From: Variovorax sp. UMC13
Lineage (GTDB): Bacteria; Pseudomonadota; Gammaproteobacteria; Burkholderiales; Burkholderiaceae_C
DNA length: 64,000 nt
Assembly: GCF_014170375.1 (NCBI RefSeq)
Contig: NZ_LZZW01000016.1
Span: 62,001 to 126,000 of the forward strand
Reading direction: 5' to 3'
Position 1 is the first letter of the stretch; each line of letters opens with the position of its first letter. The translations under genes were made by a program, and so were the position numbers. Under the pieces are notes generated by a model. It was not told the DNA's origin and did no database searches. It was given only the letters and a program-made list of their open reading frames with translations. This document shows, in pieces, positions 52,756 through 61,035 of this stretch.

Positions 52756-54012
52756 TCAGGGCCGCGCGACGCTGTAGGAAGGCCGGTTGTTGAGGCTCTC
52801 GACCGCGAAGCCCGCGAGCCGCTTGAAGGCATCGGCACGCTCCTGCAGGTCTTCGGCGCTCAGCACGTCGTGGATGTGGGCGAAGCCGTTGGGCGCGCGC
52901 TCCTCGACGATCTCCATGACCAGCTCCGGGCCCAGGGTGCGGTTCTGCAGCGCGATGTCGCGCATCGGCGGCAGGCGCTCGGCCTCGTAGCGCAGCAGGC
53001 CTTCCTGCGGCCTGTCGCGCGTGGCGGCCAGGTGGTGCGCCAGCACGCGGCCGTCGACCACCGCCTGCGAGCCGGCCTGCGAACCCACCGGGTGCATCGG
53101 GTGCGCCGCGTCGCCCAGCAGCGTGACGCGGCCGAAGGTCCATTGCGGCACCGGATCGCGGTCGACCTTGGGGAACTCGAACACCTCGGCGCCGGCCTTC
53201 ATCAGCGCAGGCACGTCGAGCCAGTCGAAGGTCCAGGCGTCGAAGGCGCCGGAGAACTTGCTGCGGTCGACCTTCTGGTTCCATTCCTCGCGCGGCGGGC
53301 CGTCGCCGCTCTGGCCCAGCTCGGCGATCCAGTTGAGGATCACCGTGCCGTCGGCCTGGTTGCGCATCGGGTAGCACACCAGCTTCTGGTTGCGGTGGCC
53401 CGCGATGATCATGGTGCTGCCGCCCAGGAAGGGCGCGGCGCTGACCGCGCTGCGCCACATCAGCTGGCCGCCGTAGCGCAGCGGCTGGTCGGGGTAGAAA
53501 TGCTTGCGCACCACGGAATGCAGGCCGTCGGCCGCCACCAGCACGTCGCCGCGCACCGGGGGCAGCGCCGCGCCGGTGACGCTGTCCACGAAGTGGGCCG
53601 TGACGCCGGTTTCGTCCTGTTCGAAGGACGCCAGCCGGTGGCCGGTGTGGATGCGCCCGGCGCCCAGGCGCGCGCGCGCGGCCTCGAGCAGGATCACCTG
53701 CAGCGTGCCGCGGTTGATCGCGTACTGCGGCCAGTGGTAGCCGGCCTCGCGGCCGCGCGGCTCGCTCCAGATGCGCTGGCCGCGCTTGCTGTAGAAGGCC
53801 AGCTCCTGGATCGCGACGGCCTGGCTGTCGAGCGCCTCGGCCAGCCCCAGTTCGCTCAGTTCGCGCACCGCGTTCGGCTGCAGGTGGATGCCCAGCCCCA
53901 TGGCGGCGATCTGCGGCGCCGCTTCGTACACCTGCGCCCCGATGCCCGCGGCATGCAGGCTCAATGCCGCAGACATGCCTCCGATTCCACCCCCGACGAC
54001 AATCACTTCCAT
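52756..54012 (-). CDS. FAD-dependent aromatic monooxygenase (PhzS-like)
   Basis: 418 residues. The group A flavoprotein hydroxylase pattern is complete: VVGGGIGGMSAALSLHAAG (FAD), the LVAADGLHSVVRKHFYPDQ DG motif and TLLGDAAHPMHPVGSQAGSQAVVDGRVLA. GYHWPQYAINRGTLQ resembles the PhzS/3-hydroxybenzoate-hydroxylase subgroup. It uses NAD(P)H and oxygen to hydroxylate an aromatic ring. The ATG at 54010-54012 has AGAGGAG upstream; two more upstream Met codons exist. It is the first gene of the 13-gene operon. Confidence 0.9.
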   Translation of the reverse strand: MEVIVVGGGIGGMSAALSLHAAGIGAQVYEAAPQIAAMGLGIHLQPNAVRELSELGLAEALDSQAVAIQELAFYSKRGQRIWSEPRGREAGYHWPQYAINRGTLQVILLEAARARLGAGRIHTGHRLASFEQDETGVTAHFVDSVTGAALPPVRGDVLVAADGLHSVVRKHFYPDQPLRYGGQLMWRSAVSAAPFLGGSTMIIAGHRNQKLVCYPMRNQADGTVILNWIAELGQSGDGPPREEWNQKVDRSKFSGAFDAWTFDWLDVPALMKAGAEVFEFPKVDRDPVPQWTFGRVTLLGDAAHPMHPVGSQAGSQAVVDGRVLAHHLAATRDRPQEGLLRYEAERLPPMRDIALQNRTLGPELVMEIVEERAPNGFAHIHDVLSAEDLQERADAFKRLAGFAVESLNNRPSYSVARP

Positions 54013-54296
54013 CGACTCGCTCCTCTGGTCCATGAGAAAAAACACTGCTTGATCGGGGACGGATCGTAGAAGCCTTGCGATTTATGACAATTGAATATTG
54101 AGCCGCTTCCCTTTACCGTCTGGTTAAGGCCCGAAAAAGCGGCAAGCGCATGCACCACGGCGGCTCACCACAGGCTGACCCGAGAGTTGCTACGCTTCTC
54201 TCCTGCGCGATGGGCAGCCGCCAGCCGCGCCAGACCCAACCAATTGGTAAATGGAGACGCACCATCCAGGTGCAGACCCGAGAAGGAACACCGTCC
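54013..54296. promoter_or_regulatory. Divergent promoter region, flavin monooxygenase / LysR
   Basis: 284 bp without a gene. It holds a CAAT/ATTG imperfect dyad (54088-54100) next to ATTTATGA, and CCAATTGG near 54240. Either may be the LysR site. No other structure was recognised. Confidence 0.4.
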
Positions 54297-55253
54297 ATGG
54301 CGAAGCTCGATTGGTACATCCGCGCCGGCCTCAAGCCGCGCCACTTCCAGCTGCTGGTGGCGCTGGACGACTACCGGCAGATCGGCAAGGTCGCGGCCCT
54401 GATGAACGTCACCACGCCCGCCGTTTCCAAGGCCCTGACCGAGCTGGAAGAAGGCCTGGAGATGAAGCTGTTCGACCGCAGCGTGCGCGGCGTCACGCCC
54501 ACGCCTTTTGGCGAATGCATGATCCGCGGCGCGAAGATGATGATGCGCGGGCTGGCCGAGGTGGGCGACGAGCTGCATGCGCTGTCGCACGGCGTCACCG
54601 GCAAGATCCGCATCGGCGTGCTGCCCTCCTCCGCCATCTCGCTGCTGCCCGCGAGCCTGCTCAAGCTCAAGAAGCTCTCGCCGGCCACGCCGGTGATCGT
54701 GCGCGAGGCGACGATGGACGCGCTGCTGCACGAGATGCGCTCGGGCGCCATCGAGCTGATCCTCGGCACGCTGCCGGTGCAGAAGGCCGACACCGGCGTC
54801 GAGGAAGAGGTGCTGTTCGAGGACCAGACCACGGTGGTGGTGCGCGCGGGCCATCCGCTGGCGCGCCAGAGCAGCCTCGAGTGGGTGGACCTCGCGCCCT
54901 ACGCCTGGATCCTGCCGCCCGAGGGCTCGCTGCTGCGCGAGCCGCTGTCGCAGTGGTTCCGCGACAGCGGCCTGCCCGAGCCGGCCAACGCGATCGAGAC
55001 GCTGTCGGTGTCCTTCATCCGCAGCTACCTCGCGCACAGCGACGCGATCGCCACGCTGCCGGCCTCGATCTCGAAGGAGTTCGACAAGGCCCGCGTGATC
55101 GAGGTGCTGCCCCTGCCGCTGCCCTCGCTGGTGCGGCCGGTGGGGCTGCTGTGGAGCGTCGGCCGGCCGCTGTCGCCCAGCGCCAAGCTGCTGCGCGACT
55201 GCCTGCGCAAGACCATCGCGCAGCAGACCGGGGCGCTGTCGATGGCGGGCTGA
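54297..55253 (+). CDS. LysR-family regulator (PcaQ/GbpR-like)
   Basis: 318 residues. The wHTH is HFQLLVALDDYRQIGKVAALMNVTTPAVSKALTELEEGLEMKLFDRS. The effector domain starts GKIRIGVLPSSAISLLPASL. The unusually conserved N-terminal WYIRAGLKPRHFQLL is the PcaQ/GbpR mark, regulators of aromatic or sugar-acid catabolism. The ATG at 54297 follows GAAGGAACACC. It is divergent from the flavin monooxygenase operon and is its expected activator. Confidence 0.9.
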   Translation: MAKLDWYIRAGLKPRHFQLLVALDDYRQIGKVAALMNVTTPAVSKALTELEEGLEMKLFDRSVRGVTPTPFGECMIRGAKMMMRGLAEVGDELHALSHGVTGKIRIGVLPSSAISLLPASLLKLKKLSPATPVIVREATMDALLHEMRSGAIELILGTLPVQKADTGVEEEVLFEDQTTVVVRAGHPLARQSSLEWVDLAPYAWILPPEGSLLREPLSQWFRDSGLPEPANAIETLSVSFIRSYLAHSDAIATLPASISKEFDKARVIEVLPLPLPSLVRPVGLLWSVGRPLSPSAKLLRDCLRKTIAQQTGALSMAG

Positions 55254-55395
55254 GCCGGCGCGCCGATGCGGCGCCGGAGGCAGGACGGGCACACGCTGCC
55301 GGAACAGGCTGGGACTGCGCACCGGCCGTCATTGGCGCGCGGATCGGATTTTGCAAATTGTTTCCAATTCAACGCAAATTGGGCGCCATTCAATT

Positions 55396-55477
55396 GCGTC
55401 AGGCGTGGGTCAGCCAATAGGCCGAATAAGTCAGCTTCCGGTCAGTTAATTGAGCCTGCAGGTCAGGCATGGTTCAG
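55396..55477 (+). promoter_or_regulatory. Phased GTCAG direct-repeat array (Pho-box-like)
   Basis: Six GTCAG-type repeats begin at 55398, 55409, 55430, 55441, 55462 and 55473 (the last as TTCAG). Spacings are 11, 21, 11, 21, 11 bp, i.e. three pairs of the xxGTCA-N4-xxGTCA form, one helical face. PhoB boxes are pairs of CTGTCA-like words 11 bp apart. The gene downstream is a phosphoesterase. The rest of the 425-bp gap (55254-55678) is AT-richer, with a TTGACA at 55545-55550 as possible -35 and no other gene. Confidence 0.6.
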
Positions 55478-55678
55478 ACGACTGGAATAGGGCGCGCAAT
55501 TGGCCGCCAGTTCCCGCTGAATTTGCGACGCCACTGGCGAGCCGTTGACACAGAACTGTCACCCGCCATTTCTACATTGCCCCTCGACGTGGCGCCTCGT
55601 ATTCAGAAAAGAAAACGACGCCCGAATTCCCGCGCGGCCAGCCCCAACCCTCCAATTACCCACACCCCCAAGATCCAT

Positions 55679-58135
55679 ATGTTGATTCTCGAAAAAAGAG
55701 TCTGGCTTACGTCATTGACGACCATTGCGGCTTGCGTGCTCGCCGCTTGCGGCGGCGGGAATGACGGGAGCAGCGGCTCCGTCCCGGTCACGCCTCCGCC
55801 CACCAACACGAGCAGCAGCACGACCTACAGCGGCGTGGTGGCCGCCAGCGGCTTCGTGCCGGGCAGCAGCACGGGCAATCCGACGCTCAAGGCCGGCTAC
55901 TACCAGAAGGCCACGGTCTTCGTCGACAGCAACGGCAACGGCGTGCTCGACAGCGGCGAAGCGTCCGCGGTCACCGACGCCAGCGGCAAGTTCACGCTGA
56001 CGACTACGAGCACCGGCCCGCTGGTGGCCGACATCGGCACCGCCGCGACCAACACCGCCACCGGCGCGCCGGTGGCCAGCCACCTGATCCTGCGCGCATC
56101 GGCCGAGCAGATCGCCGACCAGGGCGTGGGCCAGGTCGTGATCAGCCCGCTGTCGAGCGAAGCACAGCGCCTGGTGGAAGCCAACGGCAGCAGCTACGCG
56201 GCCGAGAAGGCCAACCTCGCCGCCCGCCTCAACGGCCCGGCCTTCAATCTGGGCACGGCCGCGGTCACCGACCCGCTGGCCGACGTCAACACCCTGAGCG
56301 GCGCCACCCAGTACGCGGCGCTGTACCAGGACAACGAGCTGACCAACCGCTACACCTATGCGACGACCAAGCTCGACCGCAAGGACATGTTCCCCGACAA
56401 CCTGGCGGTCGCCGGCGGCGACCCGCGCCTGGTCGGCCTCACGGGCGTGACCCTCACCAACCGCGACGGCAGCAACGCCACGCCCTCGGTGCCGACGCAG
56501 AAGCAGGCGCCCATCACCTTCGCGCAGGCCCAGCAGGCGGCCTTCAACGTGGAAGGCGTGCCGGCCTACGACAACATCTTCGTGGTCATCGAGGAAAACA
56601 AGTCGACCGACGTGATCGTCGGCAACTCGCGGGCCGTGAACATCAACTACATCCTGAACAAGTACAACCAGCTCAGCACCTACTACTCGACCGGCAACCC
56701 GTCCGAGCCCAACTACACCGCGCTGGGCGGTGGCGACGACTTCGGCATCACCGACGACAACTGGTTCGGCTGCGGCGCGGTCGCCGGCACCCCCTATGCC
56801 GTGACCGACGTCGCCTTCACCGGCGGCACGGCCTCCGACGGCCAGCCCCTGCCCGCCCAGGGCAAGCTGCCGCCCGCGACCAGCGCCAGCCGCGCCGGCT
56901 ACAGCGCGGCCAGCACCACCTGCGGCGACAACCCGACCGGTGGCACCGTGCACAACATCCCGGGCGACAACCTGTTCACGCTGATGTCGAAGACGGGCCG
57001 CACCATCCGCACCTACAGCGAGTCGATGAACCCCGGCCAGGACGTGCGCGCCGACAGCATCGCCGATGCGGCCGTCACCGCCACCTACGACGCAACCAAT
57101 CGCCTCAACGGTTTCACCAACCTCGACGGCTCGACGCCCAACCTCGCCGGCACCCCCAACTTCGGCGTGGTGAACGGGCTCTACAAGGTCAAGCACGGCC
57201 CCTCGATCGCCTACCAGAGCGCGCGCAACCTGCCCGAGTTCGCGGCCACCAACCGCACCATCTTCGGCACGCAATACCAGGAAGCGGACTGGCTCAAGGC
57301 CACGGCCTACCCGGTGCCCAGCGGCTGGGTCTACGACCAGTTCAGCAAGGACCTGGCCACGGGCGACGTGGGCAACATCAACTTCATCGTGCCCGACCAG
57401 TGCGACGACATGCACGGCGTGGGCAGCGACACGAGCTGCGTGAGCAACAACAACGGCCAGGCCAACGGCGTGATGCGCGCCGACATCTACCTGGGCATGG
57501 TGGTCAAGAAGATCCAGAGCTCGGCGCTGTGGAAGAACCCGAACAAGCGCGTCGCGATCGTCGTGATGTACGACGAAGGCGAAGGCGGCAGCAACGGCTC
57601 CTGCTGCGGCTGGAACGCGGGCGGCAAGAACTCCGGCGCCGCACCCGTGACGGTGGATGCGAACGGCAAGGCCACGGCCACCGCCGCGCCGAGCAACTAC
57701 GCCGCGGGCAACTTCGGCCACGGCAACTCGATCTTCGGCATCATCTCCAACCAGCAGGACGTGGGCACCGCCAAGAAGAACGTGGCCGACAGCGACGCCT
57801 ACAGCCACTTCTCCTTCGTGCGCACGCTGCAGGACATGTTCCAGATCGCCGACCCGGCGGTCGACGCGAGCTACCTGAACCGCGCCAAGTACACCGAAGC
57901 CTTCATCACGGCCAACATCACGGCCCTGCCGGAATTCGCGGGCAGCGCGGACACGCACTTCGACTCGGTGCGGCCGATCAACCATGCCTACGTGATCCCG
58001 GGCAACTACACGCAGAAGCTCTACGCCGCCGACATCGTGGGCCAGATCGACACCCTCACGGGCAAGCTCCAGGGCCAGATCACGCCGCAGGTGGGACCCG
58101 ACGCGAGCCAGACCAACGTCTGGGCAACGCACTGA
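55679..58135 (+). CDS. Lipoprotein phosphoesterase (acid phosphatase/phospholipase C family)
   Basis: 818 residues. A lipoprotein signal peptide ends in LAAC (Cys24), followed by a Gly/Ser/Thr-Pro linker and a region of about 250 residues with VFVDSNGNGVLDSGE, which looks like a carboxypeptidase-regulatory or dockerin-type module. The phosphoesterase domain then has IFVVIEENKSTDVIVGN (Glu305-Glu306-Asn307), YDEGEGGSNG (about 630) and YSHFSFVRTLQDMF, as in AcpA/PLC family enzymes. The start at 55679 gives the lipobox; a longer in-frame start at 55469 would overlap the repeat array. It would hydrolyse phosphate esters outside the inner membrane. It ends in a strong terminator. Confidence 0.82.
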   Translation: MLILEKRVWLTSLTTIAACVLAACGGGNDGSSGSVPVTPPPTNTSSSTTYSGVVAASGFVPGSSTGNPTLKAGYYQKATVFVDSNGNGVLDSGEASAVTDASGKFTLTTTSTGPLVADIGTAATNTATGAPVASHLILRASAEQIADQGVGQVVISPLSSEAQRLVEANGSSYAAEKANLAARLNGPAFNLGTAAVTDPLADVNTLSGATQYAALYQDNELTNRYTYATTKLDRKDMFPDNLAVAGGDPRLVGLTGVTLTNRDGSNATPSVPTQKQAPITFAQAQQAAFNVEGVPAYDNIFVVIEENKSTDVIVGNSRAVNINYILNKYNQLSTYYSTGNPSEPNYTALGGGDDFGITDDNWFGCGAVAGTPYAVTDVAFTGGTASDGQPLPAQGKLPPATSASRAGYSAASTTCGDNPTGGTVHNIPGDNLFTLMSKTGRTIRTYSESMNPGQDVRADSIADAAVTATYDATNRLNGFTNLDGSTPNLAGTPNFGVVNGLYKVKHGPSIAYQSARNLPEFAATNRTIFGTQYQEADWLKATAYPVPSGWVYDQFSKDLATGDVGNINFIVPDQCDDMHGVGSDTSCVSNNNGQANGVMRADIYLGMVVKKIQSSALWKNPNKRVAIVVMYDEGEGGSNGSCCGWNAGGKNSGAAPVTVDANGKATATAAPSNYAAGNFGHGNSIFGIISNQQDVGTAKKNVADSDAYSHFSFVRTLQDMFQIADPAVDASYLNRAKYTEAFITANITALPEFAGSADTHFDSVRPINHAYVIPGNYTQKLYAADIVGQIDTLTGKLQGQITPQVGPDASQTNVWATH

Positions 58136-58163
58136 GCCGAACGCCGCCCTTCGGGGCGGTGAT

Positions 58164-58206
58164 GTTCCAGGCAGGCGCCCGCGCGGCGCCGCCTGGAACT
58201 TTTTTT
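58164..58206 (+). terminator. Rho-independent terminator after phosphoesterase
   Basis: GTTCCAGGC (58164-58172) pairs with GCCTGGAAC (58191-58199) across a GC-rich loop that can pair further, followed by seven T residues. Strong by eye. Confidence 0.9.
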
Positions 58207-58238
58207 CGTGAGGCAGCGCTCGCGCGATGCAACGGTGA

Positions 58239-59669
58239 ATGATGAATCTGCGAATGCAAAAGACGGCCCTGCCGGCCCTGGCGCTCTCGGTGGCGCTGCT
58301 GGCCCTGGCGGGCTGCGACGACAGGAGCGTGGCGACGGCGGCCATCCCCGCCAGTGCCGCCGGCGCCGGCCCGCGTGCCCCGGCGCTGAGCCCGGCCGCC
58401 CAGGTCGGGCAGATGGTGTTCTTCGACAAGAACCTCTCGGGCGGCGGCAACATGTCGTGCGCGAGCTGCCATGACCCGCAATACGCCTACGGGCCGCCGA
58501 ACAGCGTGTCGGTGCAGCTGGGTTCGGACCCCACGCTGTACGGCGTGCGCGCCGTGCCCTCGCTGCGCTACCGCGAATCGACGCCGGCCTTCGACGACGA
58601 CGCGCCGAACCCCGACGGCGTGACCAGCAACTCGCCCGGTGGCGGCTTCATGGCGGACGGCCGCGCGGCGACGATGGCCGCGCAGGTCGCGCTGCCGCTG
58701 CTCAACCCGCTCGAGATGAACAATCCCTCGAAGGAAGCGGTGGTGAAGGCGGTGCAGCGCAGCAGCTACGCCGAGCTGTTCAAGAAGGCCTACGGTGCCG
58801 ACGTGTTCGACGATACCGACAAGGCCTTCGACGCCGTGGGCAGCGCGATCCAGGCGCTGGAGACGGAAGACCTGAGCTTCCATCCCTACAGCAGCAAGTA
58901 CGACCTCTATGTCTTCAACAAGGCCGGCGGCACGCTGACCCCGGCCGAGCGGCGCGGCGAGGTGCTGTTCCACAGCACCGGCGTGACCAACTGCTCGGGC
59001 TGCCACTACACGGGCGCCAACTTCAACGGCAACTCGGGCCTGATGACCGACTTCACCTACCAGGCCCTGGGCGCGCCGCGCAACGACCGGTCGATCCCGA
59101 ACAACCCGGACCCGATCCCGGCCAACGACGACCCGGCCTACTTCGACATGGGGCTGTGCGGCCCCTACCGCACCGACCACCTGCCCGCCACGCCGGGCAC
59201 GGCCAACCCCTACTGCGGCATGTTCAAGGTCCCGGCGCTGCGCAACGTGGCGACGCGCGGCGCCTTCTTTCACAACGGCGTGCTCCATTCGCTGGACCAG
59301 GTCGTCAACTTCTACAACACCCGCGACACGAACCCCGAGTACTGGTACCCCGCCGACCCGGACGGCAACGGCGCGCCGCGGGCCAACCCGGGCTGGGCGC
59401 TGCAGCCCACCCATGTGCCGGGCGCCACGGTGCGCAAGTACAACGACCTGCCGCGCGCGCAGCAGGGCAACGTCGACGAGGAAGTACCGCTGGGCACCGG
59501 CGAAGGCGGCGACAAGACGCTGGCCAGCGGCACGCAGCCGCGCGCACCCGGCGCCACGCCCGTCATGACGCCGGAGCAGATCGCCGACCTGGTCTGCTTC
59601 CTGGGCGTGCTGAGCGACGGCTACCAGCCGCCCGCCAAGGCGCCGACCACCGGCCGGTGCGTGAAATGA
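58239..59669 (+). CDS. Di-heme cytochrome c peroxidase family lipoprotein (MauG/CcpA-like)
   Basis: 476 residues. The signal peptide ends in LAGC (Cys26), so it is probably lipid-anchored. Two c-heme sites are present: CASCH (Cys74-His78) and CSGCH (Cys252-His256). VPALRNVATRGAFFHNG, then LHSLDQVVNFYNTRDTNPEY belongs to the C-terminal peroxidase domain. MauG/MbnH and bacterial CCP relatives either reduce peroxide or oxidise a partner protein. It starts 33 bp after the terminator at 58206. ATG at 58239 and 58242 are equivalent. Its stop overlaps the next lipoprotein gene. Confidence 0.87.
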   Translation: MMNLRMQKTALPALALSVALLALAGCDDRSVATAAIPASAAGAGPRAPALSPAAQVGQMVFFDKNLSGGGNMSCASCHDPQYAYGPPNSVSVQLGSDPTLYGVRAVPSLRYRESTPAFDDDAPNPDGVTSNSPGGGFMADGRAATMAAQVALPLLNPLEMNNPSKEAVVKAVQRSSYAELFKKAYGADVFDDTDKAFDAVGSAIQALETEDLSFHPYSSKYDLYVFNKAGGTLTPAERRGEVLFHSTGVTNCSGCHYTGANFNGNSGLMTDFTYQALGAPRNDRSIPNNPDPIPANDDPAYFDMGLCGPYRTDHLPATPGTANPYCGMFKVPALRNVATRGAFFHNGVLHSLDQVVNFYNTRDTNPEYWYPADPDGNGAPRANPGWALQPTHVPGATVRKYNDLPRAQQGNVDEEVPLGTGEGGDKTLASGTQPRAPGATPVMTPEQIADLVCFLGVLSDGYQPPAKAPTTGRCVK

Positions 59670-60301
59670 AGACGAACATCCGCTCGATCCCGATGCGACG
59701 CGTCGGCGCCTCCCTGCTGCTGCTGGCTGCGCTGGTCTCGCTCGCGGGCTGCGTCAACGAGGCCGCGCGCTTTCCCAGCCACGAGAATTTCACCGCGACG
59801 GTCAACGACTACCTCGCGCAACGCGGCCATGTGTGCCTGGCCAAGTACAGCTGGCCGATCACCGTGCCGGCCGGCTCCCATGAACCCGACGCACAGCAGA
59901 TGCCGGTGCTCGAGCAGCTGGGGCTGGTGCGCGGCAAGGACCTGGCTGCGGCGCGCGAATATGCGCTGACCGACGCAGGGCGCCAGCACTACCTGCAGGT
60001 GCCGGTGGTGGTGCGCACCACCACGCAGACGCTCACGCACCCGGCCGACCTCTGCGCCGCCACGCTGAGCCTGGACCGCCTGATCGGCTGGGACCCGCCA
60101 CAGACGCGCGACGGCCGCACCGCGACCTCGCTGCTCTTCACCTACCGCATCGCGACCGACGCCTGGGCCACCGCCCCCGAAGTGCAGCAGGCCTTTCCGT
60201 TGCTCGCGCGCGCCATCCAGCGCGAGGGCACGATGCAGGTGCGCCTGGGCGCGCACCTGACACGCCGCGGCTGGGTCGCGGACGAACTCGATCTGCATTG
60301 A
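59666..60301 (+). CDS. Lipoprotein of unknown function (paralogue 1)
   Basis: 211 residues. The signal peptide ends LAGC (Cys29). The mature part has DYLAQRGHVCLAKYSWPI and MPVLEQLGLVRG, then EYALTDAGRQHYL, plus a second Cys in DLCAATL. No known domain is recognised. It overlaps the peroxidase gene by 4 bp (ATGA) and is followed by a clear paralogue. Two conserved Cys residues in matching places suggest a disulfide in the periplasm. Confidence 0.85.
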   Translation: MKTNIRSIPMRRVGASLLLLAALVSLAGCVNEAARFPSHENFTATVNDYLAQRGHVCLAKYSWPITVPAGSHEPDAQQMPVLEQLGLVRGKDLAAAREYALTDAGRQHYLQVPVVVRTTTQTLTHPADLCAATLSLDRLIGWDPPQTRDGRTATSLLFTYRIATDAWATAPEVQQAFPLLARAIQREGTMQVRLGAHLTRRGWVADELDLH

Positions 60302-60362
60302 AGCTGTGCATCCGTGCATTGCAGCCGCCACGGCGGCTCCCCACCCCTCCAACCGAAACCTC

Positions 60363-61034
60363 ATGAATCTCCGCTCCCTCCTCCCGCGCCCGCGCATCGA
60401 CACCTCGCTCAAGGCGCTGACAGGCCTCGCCCTGGTCTGCGCGCTGGCCGCCTGCGGCCTCGGCCACGATGCCAAGGCCCCCACCGCCGAGAACCTCGCC
60501 GGCCCGCTCGACGACTACCTGGCGGAGCGCGGCGACCTCTGCCTGGCCATGTTCGACTGGCCGATCGACCTGAGCGAAGCCGAGGCCGGTGCCGGCGCGC
60601 GCCATGCGGTGCAGTTCCCGGTGATGGAACAGCTGGGCCTGGTGCACAGCAGCATCGTCCCGGTGCCCAAGAGCGCCGAGAACCCGGACGGCGCGGTCAA
60701 ACGCTTCGAGCTCACCGAGGCGGGCCGCGCCTTCTACAAGCCGCACCCCTACGCGGCCCGCGGCACCGAACACGCCAAGGACCTCTGCGTGGCCCACCTC
60801 AAGCGCGAGAAGATCGTCGACGTGAAGCTCGAGGCCGCCGACACGCGACATTCGCTGGCGGTGGTGAGCTACACCTACCAGATCGATCCGGCGCCCTGGA
60901 TGCAGGACGCCGACGCGCAACGCGTGTTCCCGATGATCGCGCGCATCATGAAGGGCGCGGGCGGCGCGCTGCAGCTGCGCCAGGGCTTCACGCTGGGCGA
61001 CAAGGGCTGGGTCGCGCACATGGGTCCTGCCTGA
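60363..61034 (+). CDS. Lipoprotein of unknown function (paralogue 2)
   Basis: 223 residues. The lipobox is LAAC (Cys31). DYLAERGDLCLAMFDWPI, FPVMEQLGLVHS and ELTEAGRAFYKPH, then KDLCVAHL align with the preceding protein segment by segment, so this is a tandem duplicate. The ATG at 60363 was chosen over an upstream in-frame start that would hide the signal peptide. Function unknown; it ends 1 bp before the oxygenase gene. Confidence 0.85.
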   Translation: MNLRSLLPRPRIDTSLKALTGLALVCALAACGLGHDAKAPTAENLAGPLDDYLAERGDLCLAMFDWPIDLSEAEAGAGARHAVQFPVMEQLGLVHSSIVPVPKSAENPDGAVKRFELTEAGRAFYKPHPYAARGTEHAKDLCVAHLKREKIVDVKLEAADTRHSLAVVSYTYQIDPAPWMQDADAQRVFPMIARIMKGAGGALQLRQGFTLGDKGWVAHMGPA

Positions 61035-61035
61035 G

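Noticed and set aside
55469..55678. Longer start for the phosphoesterase
   Set aside because: It would add 70 residues with no homology before the lipoprotein signal peptide and overlap the repeat array.
55712..58453. 913-codon open frame opposite the phosphoesterase
   Set aside because: Low-complexity Val/Gly/Arg/His translation with no motif, covering a gene with lipobox, domain motifs and terminator on the plus strand.
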